A program made the translations under genes and the position numbers. From Ectopseudomonas chengduensis (GTDB taxonomy: Bacteria; Pseudomonadota; Gammaproteobacteria; Pseudomonadales; Pseudomonadaceae), in the NCBI RefSeq assembly GCF_900102635.1, contig NZ_FMZQ01000002.1, positions 186,001 to 250,000 on the forward strand: a stretch of DNA of 64,000 nt, given 5' to 3'. The notes under the pieces were generated by a model that was not told where the DNA came from, ran no database searches, and was given only the letters and a program-made list of their open reading frames with translations. This document shows positions 1 to 7,417 of this stretch, piece after piece. The number at the start of each line of letters is the position of its first letter. Within the stretch, counting starts at the first letter, position 1.

Positions 1-2640
1 GAACAGGCTGGAGAGGGCGAAGGCGTGACGATCCGGGGTGATTCGGCCGTTTTCCAGACGTGAGATGTCCAGCAGGTCGGTGATCAGGTCCTCTGCCGAA
101 CGCAACGAGCTGTCCAGATGCCGGACCAGCTCCTGGGCTTCGTTGGGCAGGGCGTCATCCTGGTGGGCCAGCGCGGCTGAGAACAGCCGGGCTGCGTTGA
201 GCGGCTGCATCAGGTCATGGCTGACCGCGGCGAGGAAGCGTGTTTTCGACTGGTTGGCGGCTTCGGCGTGGGCCTTGGCTTCGGTCAGTGCCTGATTCAG
301 CTTCGACAGCTCATGGGTGCGTTCGGCAACCCGTCGTTCGAGGCTTTCGTTGGCGTCCTTGAGGGCGCGCTCGGCTTCGCGGAACTCGGTGATGTCGGTG
401 AAACTCATGACGAAACCACCACCGGGCATGGGGTTGCCGATCAGCTCGATCACCCGGCCGTTGGGGAATACCCGTTCATAGCTGTGTGCCGTGCCCTGGC
501 GCATCCAGTACAGACGCTTGGCGACGTTCTCCTCCAGGTCGCCGCTGCCGAGCATGCCGCGTTCGGCATTGAAGCGGATGATCTCGGCAATCGGCCGACC
601 GACGTAGATCAGGCCCTCGGGGTACTCGAACAACTCCAGATAACGGTGGTTCCAGGCCACCAGGCGCAGGTTCTGGTCAACCACGCTGATGCCCTGGGTA
701 ATGTTCTCGATCGCACCCTGCAGCAGGGCGCGGTTGAACTGCAGCACCTCGCTGGCTTCGTCGACGATGCGCACCACATCCTCGACCTGCATCTCACGGC
801 CTTCGATGGCGGCCTTGACCACCGCGCGGGTCGAGGAGGCGCCCAGCACACCGGCAAGCAGACGTTCGGTGTGGGCGATCCACTCGCTATTGGCCGGCTG
901 GTTGGGATCGAAGTCCTTGCCTTTGCCCTGGCGCAGGGCGAAGCGGTTGAAGCTCTGGCGTGCGCGTTCTTCGCCGACGAAACGGCTGGACAGCATCAGC
1001 AGGTCGGCCACCTGCACTGCCAGCAGGCTGCGGTTGCTGGGTTTGGTGCCCAGGTCATGGCCGATGAAGCGCCCGGCCTGCCAATGCTCGGAAACGCGGG
1101 TACGCGAGAACCAGGAAACCCAGGCGAACAGCAGCAGGTTGCCGGTCAGTGACAGCACCACGCCACGCGTCAGCGGATCAACCTGCAGGCCGATGGGGGC
1201 GTAGAGCAGGGTGGTCAGGCCGGGGAAGCTGTCCAGCGACCAGCCCATGCCGCGTGCCGCCAGTGGCAGTACCAGGGTGTAGAACCAGAGCATGGCACCG
1301 AAGATCAGGCCGGCGAACACGCCGCGGCGGTTGGCCTGTTTCCACACCAGCGCGCCGAACATGGCGGGGGCCAGTTGGCCAATGGCGGCAAACGACACCT
1401 GGCCAATGGTGGCCAGGCTGGCGCCTTCGCCGAGCAGGCGGTAGCAGACATAGGCCAGCAGCAGGATCAGCACGATGCTGACCCGGCGCGCGGTGAGCAT
1501 CCAGTGACGGAAGGCCTCGAACGGCCGCTCGGTGCTCTGCCGGCGCAGCAGCCAGGGTAGCAGCATGTCGTTGGAGATCATGGTCGACAATGCCACCGAG
1601 GCGACGATCACCATGCCGGTAGCGGCCGACGCGCCGCCGATGAAGGCCAGCACAGCCAGACTTGGATGGGCTTCGGCCAGCGGCAGGCTGATGACGAAGG
1701 AGTCCGGTGTCACGCCTGCCGGCAGCAGCATCTGCCCGGCGAGGGCGATAGGCACGACGAACAGCGCAGCCAGCATCAGGTAGGCGGGGAATACCCAGCG
1801 CGCCAGGCCCAGGTCCTTGGGCTCGATGTTCTCCACCACGGTGACGTGGAACTGCCGCGGCAGACAGATGATGGCGATCATCGCCATGCCGGTCTGCACC
1901 AGCATCGCCGGCCAGTTCACCGCCTCGTTCCAGAAGGCGTCCAGCTCGGCGGTGTTGTGTGCCTTGTCGAGCAGATCGTGGAAGCCGTTGTACAGGCCGA
2001 AGGTGACGAAGGCGCCAACGGCGAGGAAGGCCAGCAACTTGACCAGCGACTCGAAGGCAATCGCCAGCACCATGCCGCGATGGTGCTCGGTGACGTCTAG
2101 GTTGCGGGTGCCGAACAGAATGGTGAACAACGCTAGAGCCAGTGACACGATCAGCGCGGTGTCCTGAGCGCTGGTGCCGGTGTCCTGGGCATGTACACCG
2201 ATCAGCAGATTGACGCCGAGCACGATGCCCTTGAGCTGCAGGGCGATGTAGGGCAACACGCCGACCAGGCAGATCAGCGCCACCACGATGGCCAGCGACT
2301 GCGACTTGCCGTAGCGCGCGGCGATGAAGTCGGCGATGGAGGTGATGTTCTCCTGCTTGCTGATCATCACCATCTTCTGCAGTACCCAGGGCATGGTCAG
2401 CAGCAGAATGGTCGGCCCGAGGTAGATCGGCAGGAACGACCATAGCTGTTCGGCTGCCTGGCCGACGGCGCCGAAGAAGGTCCAGCTGGTGCAGTAAACG
2501 GCCAGCGACAGCGAGTACACCCAGGCACGGATCTTCGGCGGCATAGGCGTGCTGCGGCGGTCACCATAGAAGGCGATGGCGAAAAGAATGGCCATGTAGA
2601 TCAGGGCGACCGCGGCGATCAACCCGGGGGACAGCGACAT
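1..2640 (-). CDS. Sodium/solute-symporter-fused sensor histidine kinase (3' end outside window)
   Basis: The gene reads leftward from an ATG at 2640 and is open to base 1, so about 880 residues are visible and the C-terminus is missing. Residues 1 to about 510 are a multi-pass SSSF (Na+/solute symporter) domain. A PAS domain follows at about 640-740 (core GISVVDQNLRLVAWN). After a short coiled coil comes a HisKA domain with the H-box SHDLMQPLN, phospho-acceptor His near residue 809. This architecture is that of CbrA and PA3271-type kinases, where the transporter domain is thought to link transport or sensing to phosphorylation. The ATPase domain and any receiver domain lie beyond the edge. 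The substrate is unknown. Identity as a PA3271-type hybrid rather than CbrA is inference from the PAS and H-box sequence. Confidence 0.9.
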   Translation of the reverse strand, partial: MSLSPGLIAAVALIYMAILFAIAFYGDRRSTPMPPKIRAWVYSLSLAVYCTSWTFFGAVGQAAEQLWSFLPIYLGPTILLLTMPWVLQKMVMISKQENITSIADFIAARYGKSQSLAIVVALICLVGVLPYIALQLKGIVLGVNLLIGVHAQDTGTSAQDTALIVSLALALFTILFGTRNLDVTEHHRGMVLAIAFESLVKLLAFLAVGAFVTFGLYNGFHDLLDKAHNTAELDAFWNEAVNWPAMLVQTGMAMIAIICLPRQFHVTVVENIEPKDLGLARWVFPAYLMLAALFVVPIALAGQMLLPAGVTPDSFVISLPLAEAHPSLAVLAFIGGASAATGMVIVASVALSTMISNDMLLPWLLRRQSTERPFEAFRHWMLTARRVSIVLILLLAYVCYRLLGEGASLATIGQVSFAAIGQLAPAMFGALVWKQANRRGVFAGLIFGAMLWFYTLVLPLAARGMGWSLDSFPGLTTLLYAPIGLQVDPLTRGVVLSLTGNLLLFAWVSWFSRTRVSEHWQAGRFIGHDLGTKPSNRSLLAVQVADLLMLSSRFVGEERARQSFNRFALRQGKGKDFDPNQPANSEWIAHTERLLAGVLGASSTRAVVKAAIEGREMQVEDVVRIVDEASEVLQFNRALLQGAIENITQGISVVDQNLRLVAWNHRYLELFEYPEGLIYVGRPIAEIIRFNAERGMLGSGDLEENVAKRLYWMRQGTAHSYERVFPNGRVIELIGNPMPGGGFVMSFTDITEFREAERALKDANESLERRVAERTHELSKLNQALTEAKAHAEAANQSKTRFLAAVSHDLMQPLNAARLFSAALAHQDDALPNEAQELVRHLDSSLRSAEDLITDLLDISRLENGRITPDRHAFALSSLF

Positions 2641-2731
2641 GCAGACTCCGAAACGCACAGTGAAACGAAATGAGCCTGGCCGCCGAGGCGAGGCCGATGT
2701 TGATCAGTGTTGCACAAAGCCGGGCGCTGTC

Positions 2732-2753
2732 GGCTGCGACCAAGGTCGCAGCC
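2732..2753. repeat. Perfect 10-bp inverted repeat with 2-bp spacer
   Basis: GGCTGCGACC, then AA, then GGTCGCAGCC lies in the 216-bp gap between the divergent sensor kinase and acetyltransferase genes. No T-run follows on either strand, so a terminator is unlikely. Its place between two divergent starts suits an operator or an RNA hairpin in the acetyltransferase leader. No regulator can be assigned. Confidence 0.6.
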
Positions 2754-2856
2754 AAGCAGACGTGCTTTGCGACGGGACTCGATTGTGCAGCAGCGCAGGG
2801 GCTGATAGCTTGGCGCGTTTGCGATTCTGCCCAAGGAAGGACCCTGAGGAAGCTCT

Positions 2857-3426
2857 ATGTTCAAGCCGCAGCTGGTGACTTTGCAACGTGGCGCTCTGCG
2901 CCTGGAACCGCTCTCTGACGCGGATATCCCCGCGCTGGTGGCGCTGGCCGAAGCCAACCGGGAGGAACTGCTGTACATGAGCGGCACCCAGCGACTGGAC
3001 TGGTACCGCAGCGCCCTGGCCGATATGCGCGAGCAGCGGGCACTGCCGTTCGTCATTCGTCTGGGTGACGAGTTGGTAGGCACCACCCGCTTTGCCGACT
3101 TCATGAACACCCTGCCGGCTTGTGAAATCGGCTGGACCTGGCTCGACCGCGGCCAGCATGGCAGCGGGTTGAACACCAGCATCAAGTACTTGATGCTCAA
3201 GCACGCTTTCGAAAATTGGGGCATGGTTCGCGTGCAACTGAAAACCGCCGCCAGCAACCTGCGTTCGCAACGCGCCATCGAGAAGCTTGGCGCCGTTCGT
3301 GAAGGGTTGCTGCGCAACCATCGCCGCCTGGCTGATGGCCGACTCGATGACACCGTGCTGTACAGCATCACCGACCTGGAATGGCCGGCGCTGCGTGGGG
3401 CCATGGAGGCGGGCTTCAACGCCTGA
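2857..3426 (+). CDS. GNAT-family N-acetyltransferase (RimJ/RimL type)
   Basis: This 189-residue protein matches the RimJ/RimL-like acetyltransferase fold: an N-terminal recognition segment (LRLEPLSDADIPALVALA), a central core strand (LVGTTRFADF), and a C-terminal acetyl-CoA region in which NLRSQRAIEKLGAVREG is the family-typical signature. Such enzymes acetylate protein N-termini or small amines with acetyl-CoA in the cytoplasm; the substrate here is not predictable. The ATG at 2857 has a GAGGA ribosome binding site. The AraC-type gene begins 6 bases after its stop, so the two are probably co-transcribed, which suggests a linked detoxification or resistance role (inference). Confidence 0.9.
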   Translation: MFKPQLVTLQRGALRLEPLSDADIPALVALAEANREELLYMSGTQRLDWYRSALADMREQRALPFVIRLGDELVGTTRFADFMNTLPACEIGWTWLDRGQHGSGLNTSIKYLMLKHAFENWGMVRVQLKTAASNLRSQRAIEKLGAVREGLLRNHRRLADGRLDDTVLYSITDLEWPALRGAMEAGFNA

Positions 3427-3431
3427 GCCTG

Positions 3432-4259
3432 ATGCACAGTCGCGAGCAGACCCGCTTCTGGCAAGCTTCCGCATTGAGCGGCGTCGAGCTGTTGCAGGCG
3501 CGCTACCTTGAACAGCGCTTCGCGCCCCACGTGCATGAAGGTTTCGTGTTCACCGTGATCGAGCATGGCGCCCAGCGCTTTCGTCATCGCGGTTGTGATC
3601 ATCTGGCCCCACAGGGCAGCATGGTGCTGATCAACCCGGACGAAGTGCACACTGGCTCCAAGGCGCACGAAGACGGTTGGCGCTATCGCGGTTTCTATCC
3701 CGACAACGCCCAGGTTCTGGGGGCGCTGCAGGAGCTGGGCCTGGCCAAGGCTGGCATGCCGTCGTTTGCCTTCAGCGTGCTGCATGATCCACGTTTGCAT
3801 GCGGCCTTTCTGCAACTGCACCAACTGCTCGAGGGTGGTGCTGAGGCGCTGCAGCAGCAACTGGCCTGGCGTGAGGCGATTCTGCTGCTGTTTCAGCACC
3901 ATGCGCAGCTTGCCGAACCACCTGCGCCTGGGCGTGAGCCCTGGGCAGTGGCTTGTGCCAAGCAGATGCTCGCCGAACGCCTGATCGAGCCGCCCTCGCT
4001 GGAGGAACTGGCGGCTGCGGTCAACCTCTCACCTTTTCACTTCGCGCGCGTATTTCGCCGCGCGACCGGCTTGCCGCCGCATGCCTGGCTCAAACAGCGT
4101 CGCCTCGAACAGGCGCGGGCATTGCTAAAGACGGGTTGCACGGCGGTCGCTGTGGCGATGCAGTTGGGCTTCGCCGATCAGAGTCACTTGTCGCGACAGT
4201 TCAAGCAGGTTTATGGCGTGAGCCCTGGCGAATATCGCAGCGCGGTGGCCCGGAGCTGA
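3432..4259 (+). CDS. AraC-family transcriptional regulator
   Basis: A 275-residue regulator with an N-terminal cupin-like effector domain (His-rich start HVHEGFVFTVIEHG, then INPDEVHTG) and a C-terminal AraC double helix-turn-helix (about residues 170-272). The family signature is visible in the HFARVFRRATG and ADQSHLSRQFKQVYGVSPGEYR segments. I chose the ATG at 3432 rather than the in-frame one at 3381 because 3432 follows the upstream stop and gives the family's usual length, whereas 3381 lies inside the acetyltransferase gene. It probably controls a nearby transporter or its own acetyltransferase operon. The inducer is unknown. A bidirectional terminator follows at 4285. Confidence 0.9.
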   Translation: MHSREQTRFWQASALSGVELLQARYLEQRFAPHVHEGFVFTVIEHGAQRFRHRGCDHLAPQGSMVLINPDEVHTGSKAHEDGWRYRGFYPDNAQVLGALQELGLAKAGMPSFAFSVLHDPRLHAAFLQLHQLLEGGAEALQQQLAWREAILLLFQHHAQLAEPPAPGREPWAVACAKQMLAERLIEPPSLEELAAAVNLSPFHFARVFRRATGLPPHAWLKQRRLEQARALLKTGCTAVAVAMQLGFADQSHLSRQFKQVYGVSPGEYRSAVARS

Positions 4260-4284
4260 CAGCAGGCAAAAAGGACCAGGCATG

Positions 4285-4321
4285 AAAAAGCCGGCGCTCC
4301 TTATCGGGGCGCCGGCTTTTT
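4285..4321. terminator. Bidirectional rho-independent terminator
   Basis: The hairpin pairs GCCGGCGC with GCGCCGGC, with an A-run before and a T-run after, so it can stop transcription from both the AraC gene (+) and the convergent imelysin gene (-). Confidence 0.9.
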
Positions 4322-4337
4322 CAGCCCGCTATGTCGA

Positions 4338-5675
4338 TCAGAATTCGTGATCGGCGGTGTCCGGGTTCAGGTCGCTGATGCCCAGTTTGCCCGCAGCCTG
4401 CTCGATGGCGCCGGTCTGCTTGACCAGGGCAGCGATGGCGTCACGCACCAGTTGCTGGCCTTCGGCGTTGCCTTCCGCGATCAACTGGTCGAAGTGCACG
4501 TTGTTCTTCTCGGCGCTGTCTACCAGTGCCTGCAGCTTGGCTTCGGTTTCCTGCAGGTCGGCCTTGAGCGTGGCATCGGCCTGGGCATCGGCCTTGGCCA
4601 CCAGCTCGGACAGGCTCGGGCCGGTCAGGGTGCTGCCGTCGACCTTCTTGTACTCGCCCAGGTAGACGTTACGAATGCCTTTGCCGTTGTAGAAGTGCGA
4701 GTTGTGGGTGTTGTCGCTGAAGCAGTCGTGCTCGTCTTCGGTGGAGTTGGCTTCCAGTGCGACCTTCATGCGCTCGCCCGCCAGTTCGCCGAGCGACAGG
4801 CTGCCCATGCCGAACAGCATCTTGCGCAGGCCGTTGTCGGCCGAATCGGCGACCAGCTCGCTGCGGTAGTTGCCTTGCACGCCGTCTTTCCACTGCTCGA
4901 CCATGTCGTTCAGGTCGCTGACCAGCAGGTCGGTAGCCGCCTTGAGGAAGGCGCGGCGGCGCTCGTTGTGGCCACCGGTAGCGCCTTCACCCACCACGTA
5001 GTCGGTGTAGGGACGCTCGCCGGCGCCTGGCTCGGTGCCGTTGAGGTCCTGGCCCCAGAGCAGGAATTCGATGGCGTGGTAGCCGGTGGCGACGTTGGCT
5101 TCGGAGCCGCCCAGCTCGTTCAGGCTGGCCAGCAGCTCGCCGGTGATTTCGCTGACGTCGATCTTGTCTTCACCCACCTGGATCTCGGTGTTGGCGATGA
5201 TGTTGGCTTGCGCGCCCGGGTTACCCAGGGCGTGCTGGTAGTCCTCGGCCACGTAGTCGATCAGGCCTTCGTCCAGCGGCCAGGCGTTGAGCTGACCTTC
5301 CCATTCGTCGACCACCGGGTTACCGAAACGGAACACTTCGGTCTGCATGTAGGGCACGCGTGCGGCCAGCCAGGCTTCGCGCGCAGCTTTCAGAGTCGCT
5401 TCGCTGGGATCGGCAAGCAGTGCATCGACGGCAGTCTGCAGGGCCTTGCCGGTGCTGGCGGCGTCGCTGAACACCGCCAGGGCCAGATCGGCGTAATGGT
5501 TGACCACGGCCTTCGCCGCTGCTTCGTCGACCTTCGCCGCAGTGGCTGGCGCCGCGCTCTCGGTGGCGGCAGCAGGAGCAGCTGCCTGGGTCGCGGGGGC
5601 TTTGTCTTCGCCACAGCCAGCGAGGGAAATGGCGATGGCCAGCAGGCTGGCGGAGGCCAGAGGCATACGAATCAT
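4338..5675 (-). CDS. Imelysin-family lipoprotein, iron-regulated type (IcmP/IrpA-like)
   Basis: 445 residues. The N-terminus is a lipoprotein signal peptide with lipobox LAGC, followed by an Ala/Pro-rich linker, so the protein is a periplasm-facing lipoprotein. The imelysin GxHxxE motif is present as GYHAIEFLLWG; the two halves of the fold follow. Imelysins (P. aeruginosa IcmP, PA4370) are iron-starvation-induced and are linked to iron uptake; peptidase activity has been claimed but is debated. The ATG at 5675 has an AAGGA ribosome binding site. A palindrome resembling a Fur box lies 62 bases upstream. The partner genes usually adjacent (di-heme oxidoreductase, small imelysin, DUF1513) are instead at 37.5-41.1 kb. 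Confidence 0.93.
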   Translation of the reverse strand: MIRMPLASASLLAIAISLAGCGEDKAPATQAAAPAAATESAAPATAAKVDEAAAKAVVNHYADLALAVFSDAASTGKALQTAVDALLADPSEATLKAAREAWLAARVPYMQTEVFRFGNPVVDEWEGQLNAWPLDEGLIDYVAEDYQHALGNPGAQANIIANTEIQVGEDKIDVSEITGELLASLNELGGSEANVATGYHAIEFLLWGQDLNGTEPGAGERPYTDYVVGEGATGGHNERRRAFLKAATDLLVSDLNDMVEQWKDGVQGNYRSELVADSADNGLRKMLFGMGSLSLGELAGERMKVALEANSTEDEHDCFSDNTHNSHFYNGKGIRNVYLGEYKKVDGSTLTGPSLSELVAKADAQADATLKADLQETEAKLQALVDSAEKNNVHFDQLIAEGNAEGQQLVRDAIAALVKQTGAIEQAAGKLGISDLNPDTADHEF

Positions 5676-5736
5676 GGCGGGGTCCTTTACATGTACGAAA
5701 TGTGGACGGTACTCAGTGGTACCTGAAAAACTGCAA

Positions 5737-5761
5737 CATAATGCAAATGTTTCGCATTATG
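5737..5761. promoter_or_regulatory. Fur-box-like palindrome upstream of imelysin gene
   Basis: CATAATGC and GCATTATG form a perfect 8-bp inverted repeat around a 9-bp centre. The core matches about 10 of 14 fixed positions of the 7-1-7 Fur consensus (TGATAAT-N-ATTATCA). The position upstream of an imelysin gene, a typical iron-starvation target, supports Fur binding, but the match is imperfect. Confidence 0.5.
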
Positions 5762-5865
5762 TGTAAAGGCCATTATTCGTCGCTGTGCGGGATATCGCTA
5801 CCGGGCTGCCTCGTTGCCGTTAGAATGCCAGCACCCGATTCGCAGTTCTGCCTGGAGAAAACTGC

Positions 5866-6438
5866 ATGAGCCTGACCGCCGTGATCATCATCGTTGTCCT
5901 CGTTCTGCTCGGCGCCTACGCGGTGTCGCTGTACAACGGGCTGGTACGCCTCAAGCATGGCGTGAGCAAGGCCTGGTCGAACATCGACGTGCTGCTCAAG
6001 CAGCGACACGATGAACTGCCCAAGCTGGTTGAAACCTGCAAGCAGTACATGCAGTACGAAGGTTCGACGCTGGAGCGGGTGATTGCAGCGCGTAGTGCCG
6101 TTGCCAGTGCTCGCGAACAACATGATGTCGGCGCCCTGGGCAAGGCCGAAAGTGGTCTGCGCGCGGGCCTCGGTCAGCTCTTTGCCCTGGCCGAGAACTA
6201 CCCTGAGCTGAAGGCCAACGACAGTTTCCAGCATCTGCAGCAGCGTATCAGCGGCCTTGAAAACGGCATCGCCGACCGCCGCGAGCTGTACAACGAGGCG
6301 GTCAACCTCAACAACGTGCGCATCGAGCAGTTCCCCGATGTACTCATCGCGCGCCTGTTCAACTTCCAGGCTGCCGAACTGCTGGTGTTCAGCGAGGCGG
6401 AAAAAGCCGACGTAGACATGAAATCACTGTTCAACTGA
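5866..6438 (+). CDS. lemA: LemA-family protein
   Basis: 190 residues with one N-terminal membrane helix (residues about 4-24, rich in Ile/Val/Leu) followed by a long four-helix LemA domain. Family signatures are visible: YNGLVRLKHGVSKAWSNIDV near the N-terminus and YNEAVNLNNVRIEQFPDV near the C-terminus. LemA proteins sit in the inner membrane with an extended cytoplasmic or periplasmic helical bundle; their function is poorly known. The stop is 10 bases before the start of the GIDE-like gene, so they form a two-gene operon. LemA paired with a GIDE-type membrane protein is a recurrent arrangement, which suggests they act as a complex (inference). Confidence 0.93.
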   Translation: MSLTAVIIIVVLVLLGAYAVSLYNGLVRLKHGVSKAWSNIDVLLKQRHDELPKLVETCKQYMQYEGSTLERVIAARSAVASAREQHDVGALGKAESGLRAGLGQLFALAENYPELKANDSFQHLQQRISGLENGIADRRELYNEAVNLNNVRIEQFPDVLIARLFNFQAAELLVFSEAEKADVDMKSLFN

Positions 6439-6448
6439 GAACCTGCCG

Positions 6449-7354
6449 ATGATGCAGGTCGACCCCTTCGGCTTCTTCTTCACCCTCACGTTCACCCTCG
6501 GTGCCTGCCTGGGCGGTGCCTGGTGGTGCCTGCGGGGTTGGTCGCAGGCGCGCCATCTGCTCGATACGCCCACCTCGAAGATCCGCTCGGCGGCGCAGGG
6601 TTACGTCGAACTCTATGGTGTGCTCGAAGCGTTACCGGACATGCAGTTGCGTGGGCCGCTGACTGGCAAACCCTGCCTGTGGTGGCGCTTTCGCATCGAG
6701 GAGTATCGCTCCAGCGGCAAGAAGCGCAGTTGGCGGGTGATCGAGAGTGGCGCCAGTGACGCCTGGTTGCGCCTGGTCGATGGCACCGGCGAATGCCTGA
6801 TCGACCCGCGTGGTGCCGAGATTCGTGCGACGGTGCGTGACGTCTGGGAGGGTAACCTGCGGCACCCGCTGGGTCCGGCCAAGACCGGATTGTTCGGCTT
6901 TCTCACCAGCGGCCAGCGCTATCGCTACAGCGAAGAACGCTTCCATGTCGGCCAGCCGCTGTATGCCATTGGTGACTTTCGCACCCGCGGCGCTGCGCAG
7001 CAGGGGTTCGACAGGCATGCCGCTCAGGGCGAAGTGATCCGCGAATGGAAGGGCGATTACGTTGGGCTGCTGCGGCGTTTCGACAGTGACGGCAACGGTG
7101 AGCTCGACGAGCAGGAATGGAATCGCGTGCGATTGGCGGCGCAACTGGAAGCCGAGAATCGGCACCGGCAAAAGGCCTCCGAGCCGGCGCGGCACCAGAT
7201 GGCCAAGCCTGGTGAGCGCCAGCCGTTCATTCTCTCCAACAGCGGAGAGGACGAACTGGCCCGCAGCTTTTACTGGCAAGCCGCTGGCGGCGCCGTACTG
7301 TGCGTGGTCGGTGCATTGGCCACGGCCTGGCTGCTGGGTGTGCAGCACTGGTGA
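6449..7354 (+). CDS. GIDE-like (E3 ubiquitin-ligase-related) membrane protein with an EF-hand loop
   Basis: 301 residues. A membrane helix at about 9-29 and another at about 276-296 flank a soluble domain resembling the GIDE domain of mitochondrial MULAN (GYVELYGVLEALP, then KPCLWWRFRIEEY and WRVIESG). Bacteria lack the RING domain, so ubiquitin ligase activity is not expected. Residues 212-223 read DSDGNGELDEQE, a textbook 12-residue EF-hand loop with acidic or Asn side chains at loop positions 1, 3, 5, 9 and 12, so calcium binding is plausible. It directly follows lemA. The EF-hand is not a general feature of this family to my knowledge. Function unknown. Confidence 0.85.
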   Translation: MMQVDPFGFFFTLTFTLGACLGGAWWCLRGWSQARHLLDTPTSKIRSAAQGYVELYGVLEALPDMQLRGPLTGKPCLWWRFRIEEYRSSGKKRSWRVIESGASDAWLRLVDGTGECLIDPRGAEIRATVRDVWEGNLRHPLGPAKTGLFGFLTSGQRYRYSEERFHVGQPLYAIGDFRTRGAAQQGFDRHAAQGEVIREWKGDYVGLLRRFDSDGNGELDEQEWNRVRLAAQLEAENRHRQKASEPARHQMAKPGERQPFILSNSGEDELARSFYWQAAGGAVLCVVGALATAWLLGVQHW

Positions 7355-7375
7355 GTTGGTTTTGCGGGCTCGAAC

Positions 7376-7406
7376 GAAAACGCCGCGACTGATCGCGGCG
7401 TTTTTT
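7376..7406. terminator. Bidirectional rho-independent terminator
   Basis: CGCCGCGA-CTGA-TCGCGGCG flanked by AAAA on the left and TTTTTT on the right, between the convergent GIDE-like gene and bifA. Confidence 0.92.
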
Positions 7407-7417
7407 ATGGGTGACGT

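Noticed and set aside
1178..2443. 421-codon minus-strand frame in the sensor kinase region
   Set aside because: It is a shifted frame of the SSSF-kinase gene; the in-frame protein from 2640 has the membrane helices and H-box.
2619..3902. 427-codon minus-strand frame over the acetyltransferase and AraC genes
   Set aside because: Both plus-strand proteins show clear family motifs; the opposite frame does not.
4347..5726. 459-codon open frame on the plus strand over the imelysin gene
   Set aside because: It is antisense to a gene with lipobox and GxHxxE motif; the translation is Val/Gly/Gln-rich and has no domain.
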